A stretch of DNA of 64,000 nucleotides from an uncultured Gammaproteobacteria bacterium (GCA_937967995.1 CALBTB010000009.1:1-64000); one strand, 5' to 3'. Shown: positions 36,870-45,185, numbered from the stretch's first letter. The notes: a model not told the origin generated them from the letters alone. Made by a program: numbers and translations.

Positions 36870-37312
36870 TTGATTTCCCCGCATTTAGAAAAGTTGAATA
36901 AGAAAACTATTCAACACCGGGATAACAGTTGCAAACCGGATGTGTTGAACTGTGAACACATTCAAGCTTTCATACGATGTGATGACGAAGTTTGTTACAC
37001 ATTGTTAACAACGAATACCTTTCAGGAAGGACAGAATGCATGTTATTTCCATGCATCTGAAAACAGAAAATTCGCATTACACTAATAATGGTGTAATTTG
37101 CCACGCTAAAGGTTACCTGTTCGGTGCATCCTGCACCGGAAATTTTAATTAGAAAATTCTTATATAGCCGTTTTTTTAGTGTAACTATATGAAAACCATA
37201 AAAAATTAAAAACATCTAGACTTTGGAATACATCTTGCTGTATCAATAGCGATGTACTCGCGAGCAGTACGTTGTAAAACGACGAAAGCCTAAAATTTTA
37301 GGAGGAGATTAT
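36870..37312. other. 443-bp intergenic region with several small dyads
   Basis: No gene was found here. The region holds a sigma-54-type promoter for the DsrE gene and several dyads: ATGCATG/CATGCAT near 37038-37058, TTACAC-8-GTGTAA at 37077-37096 and CGGTGCA/TGCACCG at 37122-37138. TTACAC/GTGTAA half-sites also occur at 36995 and 37179. These could be activator sites upstream of the sigma-54 promoter. Confidence 0.5.
37224..37239 (+). promoter_or_regulatory. Candidate sigma-54 promoter of the DsrE gene
   Basis: TTGGAATACATCTTGCT at 37223-37239 has the invariant GG (37225-37226) and GC (37237-37238) at exactly the -24/-12 spacing of the consensus TGGCACG-N4-TTGCW. The -12 half is a perfect TTGCT; the -24 half matches at TGG and one further base. 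It lies about 75 bases upstream of the gene. Confidence 0.5.
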
Positions 37313-37783
37313 ATGAAGATGTTAAGTAAAGCCGCCTTACTGGCTGCAGGTCTGTCAATGGCTGCTTCAGCCTATGCAGTTGATCCTTCAAAGCCGGCGA
37401 AGAACGGCTACAATCAGCAACGCGTTGTTTATCACATCAACAACATTCATACCGCTAAAGGCGCGCTGCGTAACGTTAAAAACCACCTGAACGCCCTGGG
37501 CGATGAGAACATCGAAGTGATCGTTGTTACTCACAGCTCTGGTGCTTTTGCCATGGTTGATGGCGCAATGGGCAAAAAAGATAAAAAAGGCAAGGCCTAT
37601 AACTTTAACGACCAGATTGCCAGCCTGGCTAACCGTGGTGTGAAATTCACCATTTGTGCTAACACCATTCGTGGTAAGAAAATTCCGAAGGAAAAAATCA
37701 ACGAAAACGCTGAAATCATTCCTTCTGGTGTCGCACACGTTGCTCACCTGCAGCAAAAGGGTTATCTGTACGTCAAACCTTAA
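37313..37783 (+). CDS. Exported DsrE-family protein
   Basis: A 156-residue protein with a Sec signal peptide (cleavage after SAYA, residue 22) and a DsrE/DsrF-like domain (HINNIHTAKGALRNVKNHLNALG, then IEVIVVTHSSGAF). One cysteine in the mature part (FTICANTI, about residue 120) sits where DsrE-like proteins often carry their sulfur-binding Cys. DsrE-family proteins bind or transfer sulfane sulfur, usually in the cytoplasm; this one should be periplasmic. An AGGAGGAG ribosome-binding site suggests high expression. It stands convergent to soxYZ and may act with it, which is inference. Confidence 0.85.
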   Translation: MKMLSKAALLAAGLSMAASAYAVDPSKPAKNGYNQQRVVYHINNIHTAKGALRNVKNHLNALGDENIEVIVVTHSSGAFAMVDGAMGKKDKKGKAYNFNDQIASLANRGVKFTICANTIRGKKIPKEKINENAEIIPSGVAHVAHLQQKGYLYVKP

Positions 37784-37807
37784 TCGGGTTTCGTGTTAAT
37801 GACCTTG

Positions 37808-37836
37808 AACGGGCACTTCGGTGCCCGTTTATTTTT
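37808..37836 (+). terminator. Intrinsic terminator after the DsrE gene
   Basis: AACGGGCAC, a stable TTCG tetraloop and GTGCCCGTT form a 9-bp stem followed by TATTTTT. Confidence 0.9.
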
Positions 37837-37867
37837 ACGTGGTCAGTCAGGTTAAGTAAACAGAAAT

Positions 37868-37898
37868 AAAAAAAGGCGTGCAATAAATGCACGCCTTT
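37868..37898 (-). terminator. Intrinsic terminator after soxZ
   Basis: On the minus strand AAAGGCGTGCA and TGCACGCCTTT pair in an 11-bp stem and are followed by a T-rich run. It lies 33 bases beyond the soxZ stop. Confidence 0.88.
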
Positions 37899-37931
37899 GA
37901 TCACGGAGCTTATCCGTTTGCGTATTTCAGG

Positions 37932-38249
37932 CTATTTGATTTCCGCCTCGGCGATATCCTTGTCACCCTTGTTATCTGTCCAGCTCAGTTTCAGCGTATC
38001 GCCTTTTTTGGCGTTCTTCAGCCGAAACGACAGGAAGGGGTTTTTGGATACACCCGGACCCCACAGACAGGTCAGAACGGTTTTGCCGTTATGCTCGCAG
38101 GTGAGTTCCTCGATGTAGTGAGCCGGGATTTTTTCACCCGTCGCCTTGTCTTTACGTAATCCGGTTTCCATCGGGTGGAAAACAATTGCCTTGACCGTTG
38201 CGTTGCCGCCGTCGGCCCAGGCGCGAATCTTCATCTTTTTCTTTGCCAT
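37932..38249 (-). CDS. soxZ: Sulfur-carrier subunit SoxZ
   Basis: A 105-residue beta-sandwich protein without signal peptide that is exported with SoxY as the SoxYZ carrier, the periplasmic platform holding thiosulfate-derived sulfur during Sox oxidation. Family marks are KIRAWADGGNATVKAIVFHPMETG and the C-terminal FRLKNAKKGDTLKLSWTDNKG. It follows soxY by 31 bases. No soxXA, soxB or soxCD is present in the window. Confidence 0.95.
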   Translation of the reverse strand: MAKKKMKIRAWADGGNATVKAIVFHPMETGLRKDKATGEKIPAHYIEELTCEHNGKTVLTCLWGPGVSKNPFLSFRLKNAKKGDTLKLSWTDNKGDKDIAEAEIK

Positions 38250-38280
38250 GGTATCTACCTCTTTTCCTTAATCCTGTCCG

Positions 38281-38751
38281 TTAACCGCCGCAACCGCCAA
38301 GGGTGACCTTGACCGGTTTCTTGGCAGTCAGCAATTTGCCATCGGCTTTCACCACAGCAATCACATCAGATGTTTTTGCCATCTTGATTCGACCGGTGAC
38401 GAAACCGTCAACGGAATCCGTTGTGATGTAGCTGGCACAAAGGGGATTGGCATTGACCGGTACCAGGATGGAAATCTGCTCGGTTTTGGGTGCCTTACTC
38501 TTGATCGTCACAGAAACAACCGCGCCGTTTTCAGCAATGTCCGGGGCCTCAACCACGATGTCCTTACTGTCGACCGTGTTACTGCTACCACTCAGGGCTT
38601 TGACAGCCTCGTCCACGCTCTTGGCTGTAAAGGCGTTCTTGGGCCAGGCAGCCAGCACAGTGCGTGGGCTTAACAAGCCGGCTCCTGCTGCCACGGCGAC
38701 AGTTCCAGCCGCCATGGTGGCTTGTAAAAATGTTCTACGAATCTGATTCAT
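38281..38751 (-). CDS. soxY: Sulfur-carrier protein SoxY
   Basis: A 156-residue protein with a twin-arginine signal (IRRTFLQATMAAG ..., cleavage near residue 35) and the C-terminal swinging arm GGCGG, whose Cys (about C154) carries the sulfur intermediates as covalent adducts. SoxZ is co-exported with it. A GAAGGAGAG ribosome-binding site precedes the ATG. A sigma-54-type promoter match lies about 60 bases upstream. Confidence 0.97.
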   Translation of the reverse strand: MNQIRRTFLQATMAAGTVAVAAGAGLLSPRTVLAAWPKNAFTAKSVDEAVKALSGSSNTVDSKDIVVEAPDIAENGAVVSVTIKSKAPKTEQISILVPVNANPLCASYITTDSVDGFVTGRIKMAKTSDVIAVVKADGKLLTAKKPVKVTLGGCGG

Positions 38752-38810
38752 CGTACGACTCTCCTTCAGGTATTTCGATTCGAATTAAATATCGCTATTT
38801 ATCCTCATGG

Positions 38811-38827
38811 TGCAAGACTTGTACCAG
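38811..38827 (-). promoter_or_regulatory. Candidate sigma-54 promoter of soxYZ
   Basis: On the minus strand the sequence reads CTGGTACAAGTCTTGCA. Compared with YTGGCACGRNNNTTGCW, all positions match except two (T for C, A for G); GG and GC are at exact -24/-12 spacing and the -12 element TTGCA is perfect. The predicted leader is about 50 bases. GGCCAGA-15-TCTGGCC (38957-38985), 130-160 bp upstream, could be an activator site. Confidence 0.62.
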
Positions 38828-39068
38828 CATATGAAATTCTATATATATCATGATGTTAATCATGCTACTAAGCGAGTTTGAAGGCGCTGTTTCTGCAATT
38901 TGCAACTGGACGGACTGCAAAACTCCGTCATTGCTGGACCACGCTGTATGCACACAGGCCAGATTGTATACTTTATCGTCTGGCCGTTCCTATGACTCCA
39001 GTTTTTTTCGGATGTTCAGTGGCAAAATCAGGCAAAACGCCATTTCCGTGGAAAATTTCAGGGCATCC

Positions 39069-39096
39069 TTGTAATACATCCGACCCGTGGTAGAAT
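39069..39096 (+). promoter_or_regulatory. Promoter of tRNA-fMet
   Basis: TTGTAA (39069-39074), a 16-bp spacer and TAGAAT (39091-39096), 12 bases before the mature tRNA start. A GCGCGCC discriminator-like stretch follows, as in stable-RNA promoters. Confidence 0.7.
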
Positions 39097-39108
39097 GCGC
39101 GCCTCGAT

Positions 39109-39185
<77 letters not shown>

Positions 39186-39228
39186 AATTTATCGGGCCGG
39201 TTCGATGGCTGGTGATTTTAGCTCGGCA

Positions 39229-39237
39229 TGCTATAAT
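39229..39237 (+). promoter_or_regulatory. Extended -10 promoter upstream of rimP
   Basis: TGCTATAAT is a perfect extended -10 element; no good -35 is visible. Transcription would start near 39244, ahead of the palindrome at 39264-39287. Confidence 0.5.
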
Positions 39238-39263
39238 GCCTTGCAATTTAAAGTGTTACAAAG

Positions 39264-39287
39264 AAGTGGGCCTGCAGGCCCACTTTT
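39264..39287 (+). terminator. Terminator-like palindrome in the rimP leader
   Basis: AAGTGGGCCTG and CAGGCCCACTT form a perfect 22-bp palindrome followed directly by TT. It can terminate the tRNA-fMet transcript or act as an attenuator for transcripts starting at the promoter just upstream. It lies 19 bases before rimP. Confidence 0.6.
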
Positions 39288-39305
39288 CGTTTACGGGGTA
39301 AGAAT

Positions 39306-39764
39306 ATGGGACCAATAGAAGAACGCGTACAGCGCCTATTGGAACCGACCGTGGCTGCACTTGGTTACGAGCTGATCGGTGTCGAGTACCTGGGCCAGGG
39401 CAAGCATAGTCGGCTACGACTTTACATCGATAGCCCAAACGGCATCAGCCTGACGGATTGCGAAACAGTCAGCCATCAGGTCAGTGGTGTGCTGGATGTT
39501 GAGGACCCAATCAAAGGGCAGTATGCCCTGGAAGTTTCTTCCCCGGGACTGGATCGACCACTGTTTCGACCCGGCCACTATGCCAGTTACATCGGGCAGC
39601 AGGTGAAGTTGCGGACACGGGTACCGGTTAACGGGCAACGAAACTTTACCGGCCGTATTCAGTCGGTTGAGGAAGAAGATATATATATAGGTATGGATTC
39701 AGGTGAGCAGGTTCGACTTACAGTCAGGGACATTGAACGCGCCAATCTCGTACCGGAATTTTGA
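39306..39764 (+). CDS. rimP: Ribosome maturation factor RimP
   Basis: RimP helps assemble the 30S subunit. The 152-residue protein has the family segments GYELIGVEYLGQGKHSRLRLYID, DCETVSHQVSGVLDVEDPI and LEVSSPGLDRPLF. It is the first gene of the conserved rimP-nusA-infB cluster, 42 bases before nusA. Confidence 0.96.
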   Translation: MGPIEERVQRLLEPTVAALGYELIGVEYLGQGKHSRLRLYIDSPNGISLTDCETVSHQVSGVLDVEDPIKGQYALEVSSPGLDRPLFRPGHYASYIGQQVKLRTRVPVNGQRNFTGRIQSVEEEDIYIGMDSGEQVRLTVRDIERANLVPEF

Positions 39765-39806
39765 CCATCAGATCCATGTGTCTGAAGTAAATGAGGCTAC
39801 ACGAGC

Positions 39807-41303
39807 ATGAACAAGGAAATTTTATTGGTTGTTGACGCCGTTTCAAATGAAAAGGGCGTGCAGAAAGACATCATCTTTGGCGCTATCGAAGCGGCCCTGG
39901 AAATGGCAACCAAGAAACGTTATTCCAACGATGTAAATATTCGCGTTGCAATCGATCGGGAGACCGGTGATTACGACACGTTTCGTCGCTGGGAAGTGGT
40001 GGCCGATGATGAAATGGATATGCCGGATCGCCAGACGACCCTCAGTGCGGCCCAGGTCGAAGATGAAAACATCCAGATTGGTGAGTTTGTCGAGGAGCAG
40101 GTCGAGTCGATTGAGTTCGGTCGTATCGCCGCCCAGACCGCCAAGCAGGTGATTGTACAAAAAGTCCGTGAAGCGGAACGTGCCCAGGTATTTGATGAAT
40201 ACCAGGACAAGGTCGGCGAACTCGTCATGGGTGTGGTCAAGCGTGTTGAACGCGGTAATATTTACCTGGATCTGGGTAACAATGCCGATGCGATTGTGCC
40301 GCGCGAGGAAATGATTCCGCGTGAATCCATGCGTCCCGGTGATCGTATTCGCGGCCTGCTCAAGGAAGTCAAACCCGAGGCGCGCGGTCCGCAGTTGATT
40401 GTCAGCCGCACGGACCCGCGTTTTCTGACTGAACTGTTTACCATCGAAGTCCCGGAAATTGGCGAAGGACTCATTGAAATTATCAATGCTTCTCGCGATC
40501 CGGGTTCACGTGCCAAGATTGCCGTTAAAAGCAATGATGATCGTATTGATCCGGTTGGTGCCTGTGTCGGTATGCGGGGTTCACGTGTTCAGGCAGTGTC
40601 CAATGAACTGGCTGGCGAGCGTATCGATATCGTGTTATGGGATGAAAACCCGGCCCAGTATGTGATCAATGCCATGTCACCGGCGGAAGTGGAATCCATT
40701 GTGGTGGATGAAGAAACCATGAGCATGGATATTGCCGTGAAAGAGGATCAACTGTCGCAGGCGATTGGCCGTGGCGGACAGAATGTGAAACTGGCCAGTG
40801 AATTGAGTGGCTGGGAACTGAATGTCATGTCCGAGGCGGATGCCGACGCCAAGACCGAAGCGGAAAACGAACGTGTCCAGAAAATGTTTATGGACACGCT
40901 GGATGTGGATGAAGAAGTGGCCGTCATTCTGGTGCAGGAAGGCTTTTCCAGTATCGATGAAGTGGCTTACGTGCCCAAGTCGGAAATGCTGGAAATCGAA
41001 GAATTTGACGAGGAAATCGTCGATGAACTGCGTGGCCGTGCCAAGGACGTGTTGTTAACCCGCGCGATTACCAGTGAAGAAGGCCTGTCCAACCAGCCAC
41101 CTGCAGAAGATCTTTTAAATATGGAAGGCATGAATGAAGCGCTGGCTATCAAGCTGGCCAAGAATGGTATTGTCACCATGGAAGATCTGGCGGAGCAATC
41201 CGTTGATGATTTACTGGATATAGACAAGATGGATGAAGAGGTTGCCGCCAAGCTGATTATGACAGCGCGTGCACCCTGGTTCGAAGAACAGGCAAGTGAG
41301 TAA
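39807..41303 (+). CDS. nusA: Transcription termination/antitermination protein NusA
   Basis: A 498-residue RNA-polymerase-binding factor controlling pausing, termination and antitermination. The order is an N-terminal polymerase-binding domain, S1 domain (GVVKRVERGNIYLDLGNNADAIVPREE), two KH domains (GACVGMRGSRVQAV and QAIGRGGQNVKLAS) and two C-terminal acidic helix-hairpin repeats, the full E. coli-type form. Confidence 0.98.
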   Translation: MNKEILLVVDAVSNEKGVQKDIIFGAIEAALEMATKKRYSNDVNIRVAIDRETGDYDTFRRWEVVADDEMDMPDRQTTLSAAQVEDENIQIGEFVEEQVESIEFGRIAAQTAKQVIVQKVREAERAQVFDEYQDKVGELVMGVVKRVERGNIYLDLGNNADAIVPREEMIPRESMRPGDRIRGLLKEVKPEARGPQLIVSRTDPRFLTELFTIEVPEIGEGLIEIINASRDPGSRAKIAVKSNDDRIDPVGACVGMRGSRVQAVSNELAGERIDIVLWDENPAQYVINAMSPAEVESIVVDEETMSMDIAVKEDQLSQAIGRGGQNVKLASELSGWELNVMSEADADAKTEAENERVQKMFMDTLDVDEEVAVILVQEGFSSIDEVAYVPKSEMLEIEEFDEEIVDELRGRAKDVLLTRAITSEEGLSNQPPAEDLLNMEGMNEALAIKLAKNGIVTMEDLAEQSVDDLLDIDKMDEEVAAKLIMTARAPWFEEQASE

Positions 41304-41329
41304 CACAACATTAGGGTAAAAATAGTTTT

Positions 41330-43840
41330 ATGGCTGAAGTGACCGTCAAACAATTTGCTGAAGTAGTAGGAATCTCAATCGACCGGCTGATGGAGCAGCT
41401 CAAGGAAGCCGGTGTGAAGGTGTCTGATCCTGATGCAATGATTTCCGACGACGAGAAAATGGAGTTGTTGGGCCATCTTCAGCGTAAGCACGGGAATGAT
41501 AAAAAAAGCGCGACGGACGGCAAGAAGATCACACTCAAGCGTAAGTCGTCCTCTGAACTGAGATTGACCGGTGCACAGGGTAAAACCAAGTCGGTGACGG
41601 TCGAGGTCAGAAAGAAACGCACCTACGTGAAGCGTAGTGTCGTCGTCGACGAGGAAAACAAACGCCTGGAAGAAGCGCGTGTACAGCGTGAAGAGGAAAA
41701 AGCCAAACAGGATGCACTGGAACAGGAAGCCAAGCGCAAGATCGAGGAAAAAGAAGCCGAACGTCTGGCCGAGGAAGAGGCTCGCAAGAAGGCGATGGAA
41801 GAACTGAGCGCGGAAAAAGAACGTGCCCAGGAGGAAGCCAAGCGTAAAGCGCAGGACGACCTCGCCAAGAAACAGGCTGAGGCGAAAAAGGAAACGCGTC
41901 CGGGACGCAAGAAAAAGAAAAAAGACGAAGATTTTGAAGACGGCGGACGCAAAACGCGTTATGGCCGTAAGGAATTACATGTCAGTGCTGAAATGTCCGG
42001 TCGACGCAAGAAGCGTCCGGCGGGCAGCAGAAAAGTAGCGGCCGGCCATGCAGAAGAACATGGATTTACCAGGCCAACCGCACCGATAAAACGCGAAGTC
42101 TCGCTCCCGGAAACCATCACAGTTGCCGAGCTGGCGCAGAAAATGTCAGTCAAAGCGGCTGAAGTGATCAAGATCATGATGGGTTTGGGCTCCATGGTCA
42201 CCATTAACCAGGTGCTGGATCAGGAGACGGCGCAAATCGTGGTTGAAGAAATGGGCCATCAACCACGCCTGATCAAGGAAGATGCCATTGAAGAATCCAT
42301 TAATGTCGAACAGGATGACAGTGGTGAACAGGAACAACGTGCACCGGTTGTCACGATCATGGGACACGTTGACCACGGTAAAACATCGTTACTGGATTTC
42401 ATTCGTCGCAGTCGTGTAGCTGCCGGTGAAGCCGGTGGTATTACGCAGCATATCGGTGCGTACCACGTTGAAACCGATAACGGAAACATCACTTTCCTGG
42501 ATACACCCGGTCACGCGGCGTTTACAGCCATGCGTGCACGCGGTGCGCAGGTAACGGATATTGTTATTCTGGTGGTTGCCGCTGATGACGGTGTCATGCC
42601 GCAAACACGTGAAGCGGTGCAACATGCCAAGGCGGCAGGTGTGCCGTTAATTGTTGCGGTCAATAAAATCGACAAACCTGAAGCGGATGCAGATCGGGTC
42701 AAGAATGAACTGGCGCAGGAAGAAGTTATTCCGGAAGAGTGGGGTGGTGACACCATGTTCATCAATGTATCAGCCCACACCGGTGAAGGCGTCGATACCC
42801 TGCTGGAATCTATTCTGCTTGTGGCCGAAGTGCTCGAACTCAAAGCGGTCCACACAGGACCGGCAAAAGGCATTGTGATTGAATCACGACTCGACAAGGG
42901 GCGCGGTCCGGTTGCTTCCATCCTGATACAACGCGGTACCCTTATTAAAGGCGATATGTTACTGGCTGGTCTGGAGTATGGCCGAATTCGTGCCATGGTA
43001 AATGAGCATGGCCAGCAGATTGAACAGGCCGGACCCTCCATGCCGGTTGAGGTGCTGGGTTTATCCGGTGTACCGAGTGCCGGTGATGAAGCCACGGTGG
43101 TGCAGGACGAACGCAAGGCACGCGAAGTGGCTACTTTCCGGCAAAGCAAAACCCGTGACGTCAAACTGGCACGACAGCAGGCGGCCAAGCTGGAGAACAT
43201 GTTTAACCAGATGGCGGAAGGTGATATCTCGTCCGTAAATATCGTGATCAAGGCCGACGTGCAGGGTTCCGTGGAAGCCATTACCGATGCGTTAGTAAAA
43301 CTGTCTACCGAAGAAGTGAAAGTGAATATCGTATCGAGTGGCGTCGGTGGTATTACCGAGTCGGATGTAAACCTGGCTGTCGCTTCGAACGCCATTATTA
43401 TCGGTTTCAACGTGCGTGCGGAAGCCTCGGCGAAACGTATGATCGACGAAGAAGGTATCGACCTGCATTATTACAGCATCATCTATGAATTGATCGATCA
43501 GGTGAGGCAGGCCATGAGTGGCATGCTGGCACCGGAATTCAAGGAAGAAATTATCGGCCTGGCCGAAGTGCGCGATGTGTTCCGTTCACCCAAGCTGGGT
43601 AACATTGCCGGCTGCATGGTGGTGGAAGGTGTCGTGAAACGCAATAATCCGATTCGTGTTCTGCGTGACAATGTTGTTATTTATGAAGGTGAACTGGAAT
43701 CATTACGGCGCTTTAAGGACGATGCCAATGAAGTCAAACAGGGGCTTGAATGTGGTATCGGCGTCAAGAATTACAATGACGTCAAGGTTGGTGATCAAAT
43801 CGAAGTCTATGAACGCATTCAGGTTGAACGCACAATCTGA
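41330..43840 (+). CDS. infB: Translation initiation factor IF-2
   Basis: An 836-residue GTPase that places initiator tRNA on the ribosome. A small N-terminal IF2N domain and a long Lys/Glu-rich linker (about residues 95-240) are followed by a second N domain, the G domain with GHVDHGKT (345-352), DTPGHAAF and NKID, and the C-terminal tRNA-binding domains. Internal starts for shorter forms are possible but were not resolved. Confidence 0.98.
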   Translation: MAEVTVKQFAEVVGISIDRLMEQLKEAGVKVSDPDAMISDDEKMELLGHLQRKHGNDKKSATDGKKITLKRKSSSELRLTGAQGKTKSVTVEVRKKRTYVKRSVVVDEENKRLEEARVQREEEKAKQDALEQEAKRKIEEKEAERLAEEEARKKAMEELSAEKERAQEEAKRKAQDDLAKKQAEAKKETRPGRKKKKKDEDFEDGGRKTRYGRKELHVSAEMSGRRKKRPAGSRKVAAGHAEEHGFTRPTAPIKREVSLPETITVAELAQKMSVKAAEVIKIMMGLGSMVTINQVLDQETAQIVVEEMGHQPRLIKEDAIEESINVEQDDSGEQEQRAPVVTIMGHVDHGKTSLLDFIRRSRVAAGEAGGITQHIGAYHVETDNGNITFLDTPGHAAFTAMRARGAQVTDIVILVVAADDGVMPQTREAVQHAKAAGVPLIVAVNKIDKPEADADRVKNELAQEEVIPEEWGGDTMFINVSAHTGEGVDTLLESILLVAEVLELKAVHTGPAKGIVIESRLDKGRGPVASILIQRGTLIKGDMLLAGLEYGRIRAMVNEHGQQIEQAGPSMPVEVLGLSGVPSAGDEATVVQDERKAREVATFRQSKTRDVKLARQQAAKLENMFNQMAEGDISSVNIVIKADVQGSVEAITDALVKLSTEEVKVNIVSSGVGGITESDVNLAVASNAIIIGFNVRAEASAKRMIDEEGIDLHYYSIIYELIDQVRQAMSGMLAPEFKEEIIGLAEVRDVFRSPKLGNIAGCMVVEGVVKRNNPIRVLRDNVVIYEGELESLRRFKDDANEVKQGLECGIGVKNYNDVKVGDQIEVYERIQVERTI

Positions 43841-43854
43841 TTTAAAGCCTTTTC

Positions 43855-44220
43855 ATGCCAAAAGATTACGATCGCACTCGCCGTGTCGCGGAACAGATTC
43901 AGCGCGAACTGGCCATCATTATTCAACAGGAGCTGACGGACCCACGTTTGCGCCTGGTGACGGTTTCCGCCGTGGAAATCAGTCGTGACCTGAAACATGC
44001 AAAAGTCTATATCACTTCCCTGGACGAAACACACAAACATGAACAGACCGTCGATGCCTTGCAGCATGCGGCCGGTTTTTTACAGCATGAACTGGGGCAT
44101 CGATTACATTTACGTACCGTGCCACGGTTACAGGTTATGTATGACGAATCGATCGAGCGCGGTTCGGCATTGTCGGCATTAATCGACAGCGCCATCAGCA
44201 AGGATCAAGAGCAGGACTGA
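43855..44220 (+). CDS. rbfA: Ribosome-binding factor A
   Basis: A 121-residue KH-like protein needed for 16S rRNA 5'-end maturation and cold adaptation. Typical segments are RVAEQIQRELAIIIQ, DPRLRLVTVSAVEISRDL and the C-terminal RTVPRLQVMYDESIERG. It lies 14 bases behind infB. Confidence 0.96.
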   Translation: MPKDYDRTRRVAEQIQRELAIIIQQELTDPRLRLVTVSAVEISRDLKHAKVYITSLDETHKHEQTVDALQHAAGFLQHELGHRLHLRTVPRLQVMYDESIERGSALSALIDSAISKDQEQD

Positions 44221-44226
44221 TTTAAT

Positions 44227-45147
44227 ATGGGACGCAAGCGACGTTACGGCCGCAACATCAGCGGCATCCTGTTACTGGACAAGGGTATGGATATTACCTC
44301 CAATGCGGCCCTGCAGCAGGTCAAAACTTTATTTCGCGCCAAAAAGGCTGGCCATACCGGCTCGCTGGATCCACTGGCTACCGGTTTGTTACCGTTGTGC
44401 CTGGGTGAAGCAACCAAGTTGTCCAGTTTTTTACTGGACTCGGACAAGGAATATGAAGGCACCTGCCAGTTAGGCAGTCGCACCCGCACCGGCGATGCGG
44501 AAGGCGAGGTCATCGATACACGCCCGGTACCCGAGATCAGTGAGGCCTTTCTTAAGCCACATTGTGATGCCTTTGTCGGCGAGATCGAACAGATTCCACC
44601 GATGCATTCGGCCATCAAAAAAGATGGCCAGCCACTCTACAAACTGGCTCATCAGGGCATCGAAGTGGAGCGCGAACCGCGCAAGGTCACGGTTTATGAG
44701 CTGACCATTCTGTCCGTGGGCGAGACCGATTTTCGCTTTCGGCTGCGTTGCTCCAAGGGCACCTATGTGCGCACCCTGGTCGAGGACATTGGTGAGCGAA
44801 TCGGGTGTGGCGCCTATCTGGCGAGCCTGCGTCGTACCGGGGTCGGGCCGTTTCATATCGATGATGCCATCACCTATGAGGAACTGGCCCATATCGCCGA
44901 AGATGAGGGGCAGGAGGGGCTCGATAAGCTCCTGATTCCCATGTCAGAAGCACTGGACAACTGGCCTGCCGTGCACCTGACCGAAAACTCGGCCTATTAT
45001 GTGCGGCAGGGGCAGCCGGTACAGGTGCCGCGTGCGCCAACCAGCGGCTGGGTACGCCTGTTTGCCGGAAATGAGCATTTTCTGGGCGTCGGGCAGGTCC
45101 TGGATGACGGCCGGGTGGCCCCAAAACGGCTGATCAACTCGGGTTAA
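44227..45147 (+). CDS. truB: tRNA pseudouridine-55 synthase
   Basis: TruB converts U55 in the T-loop of tRNAs to pseudouridine. The 306-residue protein has the catalytic Asp at about D48 in GSLDPLATGLLPLC, the KKAGHTG segment before it and a C-terminal PUA-like domain. It follows rbfA by six bases. Confidence 0.97.
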   Translation: MGRKRRYGRNISGILLLDKGMDITSNAALQQVKTLFRAKKAGHTGSLDPLATGLLPLCLGEATKLSSFLLDSDKEYEGTCQLGSRTRTGDAEGEVIDTRPVPEISEAFLKPHCDAFVGEIEQIPPMHSAIKKDGQPLYKLAHQGIEVEREPRKVTVYELTILSVGETDFRFRLRCSKGTYVRTLVEDIGERIGCGAYLASLRRTGVGPFHIDDAITYEELAHIAEDEGQEGLDKLLIPMSEALDNWPAVHLTENSAYYVRQGQPVQVPRAPTSGWVRLFAGNEHFLGVGQVLDDGRVAPKRLINSG

Positions 45148-45185
45148 AAACTTCCCTAAATAGCTGTTTTTCCATGCAACAGATG

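Larger units (their letters stand above)
38752..39108. other. Intergenic region between soxY and tRNA-fMet
   Basis: This divergent region holds the soxY promoter on one side and the tRNA promoter on the other. Short open frames on both strands here look like chance. Dyads TTTGCA-11-TGCAAA (38899-38921) and GGCCAGA-15-TCTGGCC (38957-38985) lie where upstream activator sites for soxY would be expected. Confidence 0.55.

Noticed and set aside
36870..37312. Structured RNA or riboswitch in the hairpin-rich gap
   Set aside because: The hairpins are short and separate, match no riboswitch I know, and part of the region would lie upstream of the predicted start of transcription.
42511..43410. 299-residue open frame antisense to infB
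   Set aside because: It is fully covered by the conserved G-domain region of infB and has a low-complexity Ser/Thr-rich translation.
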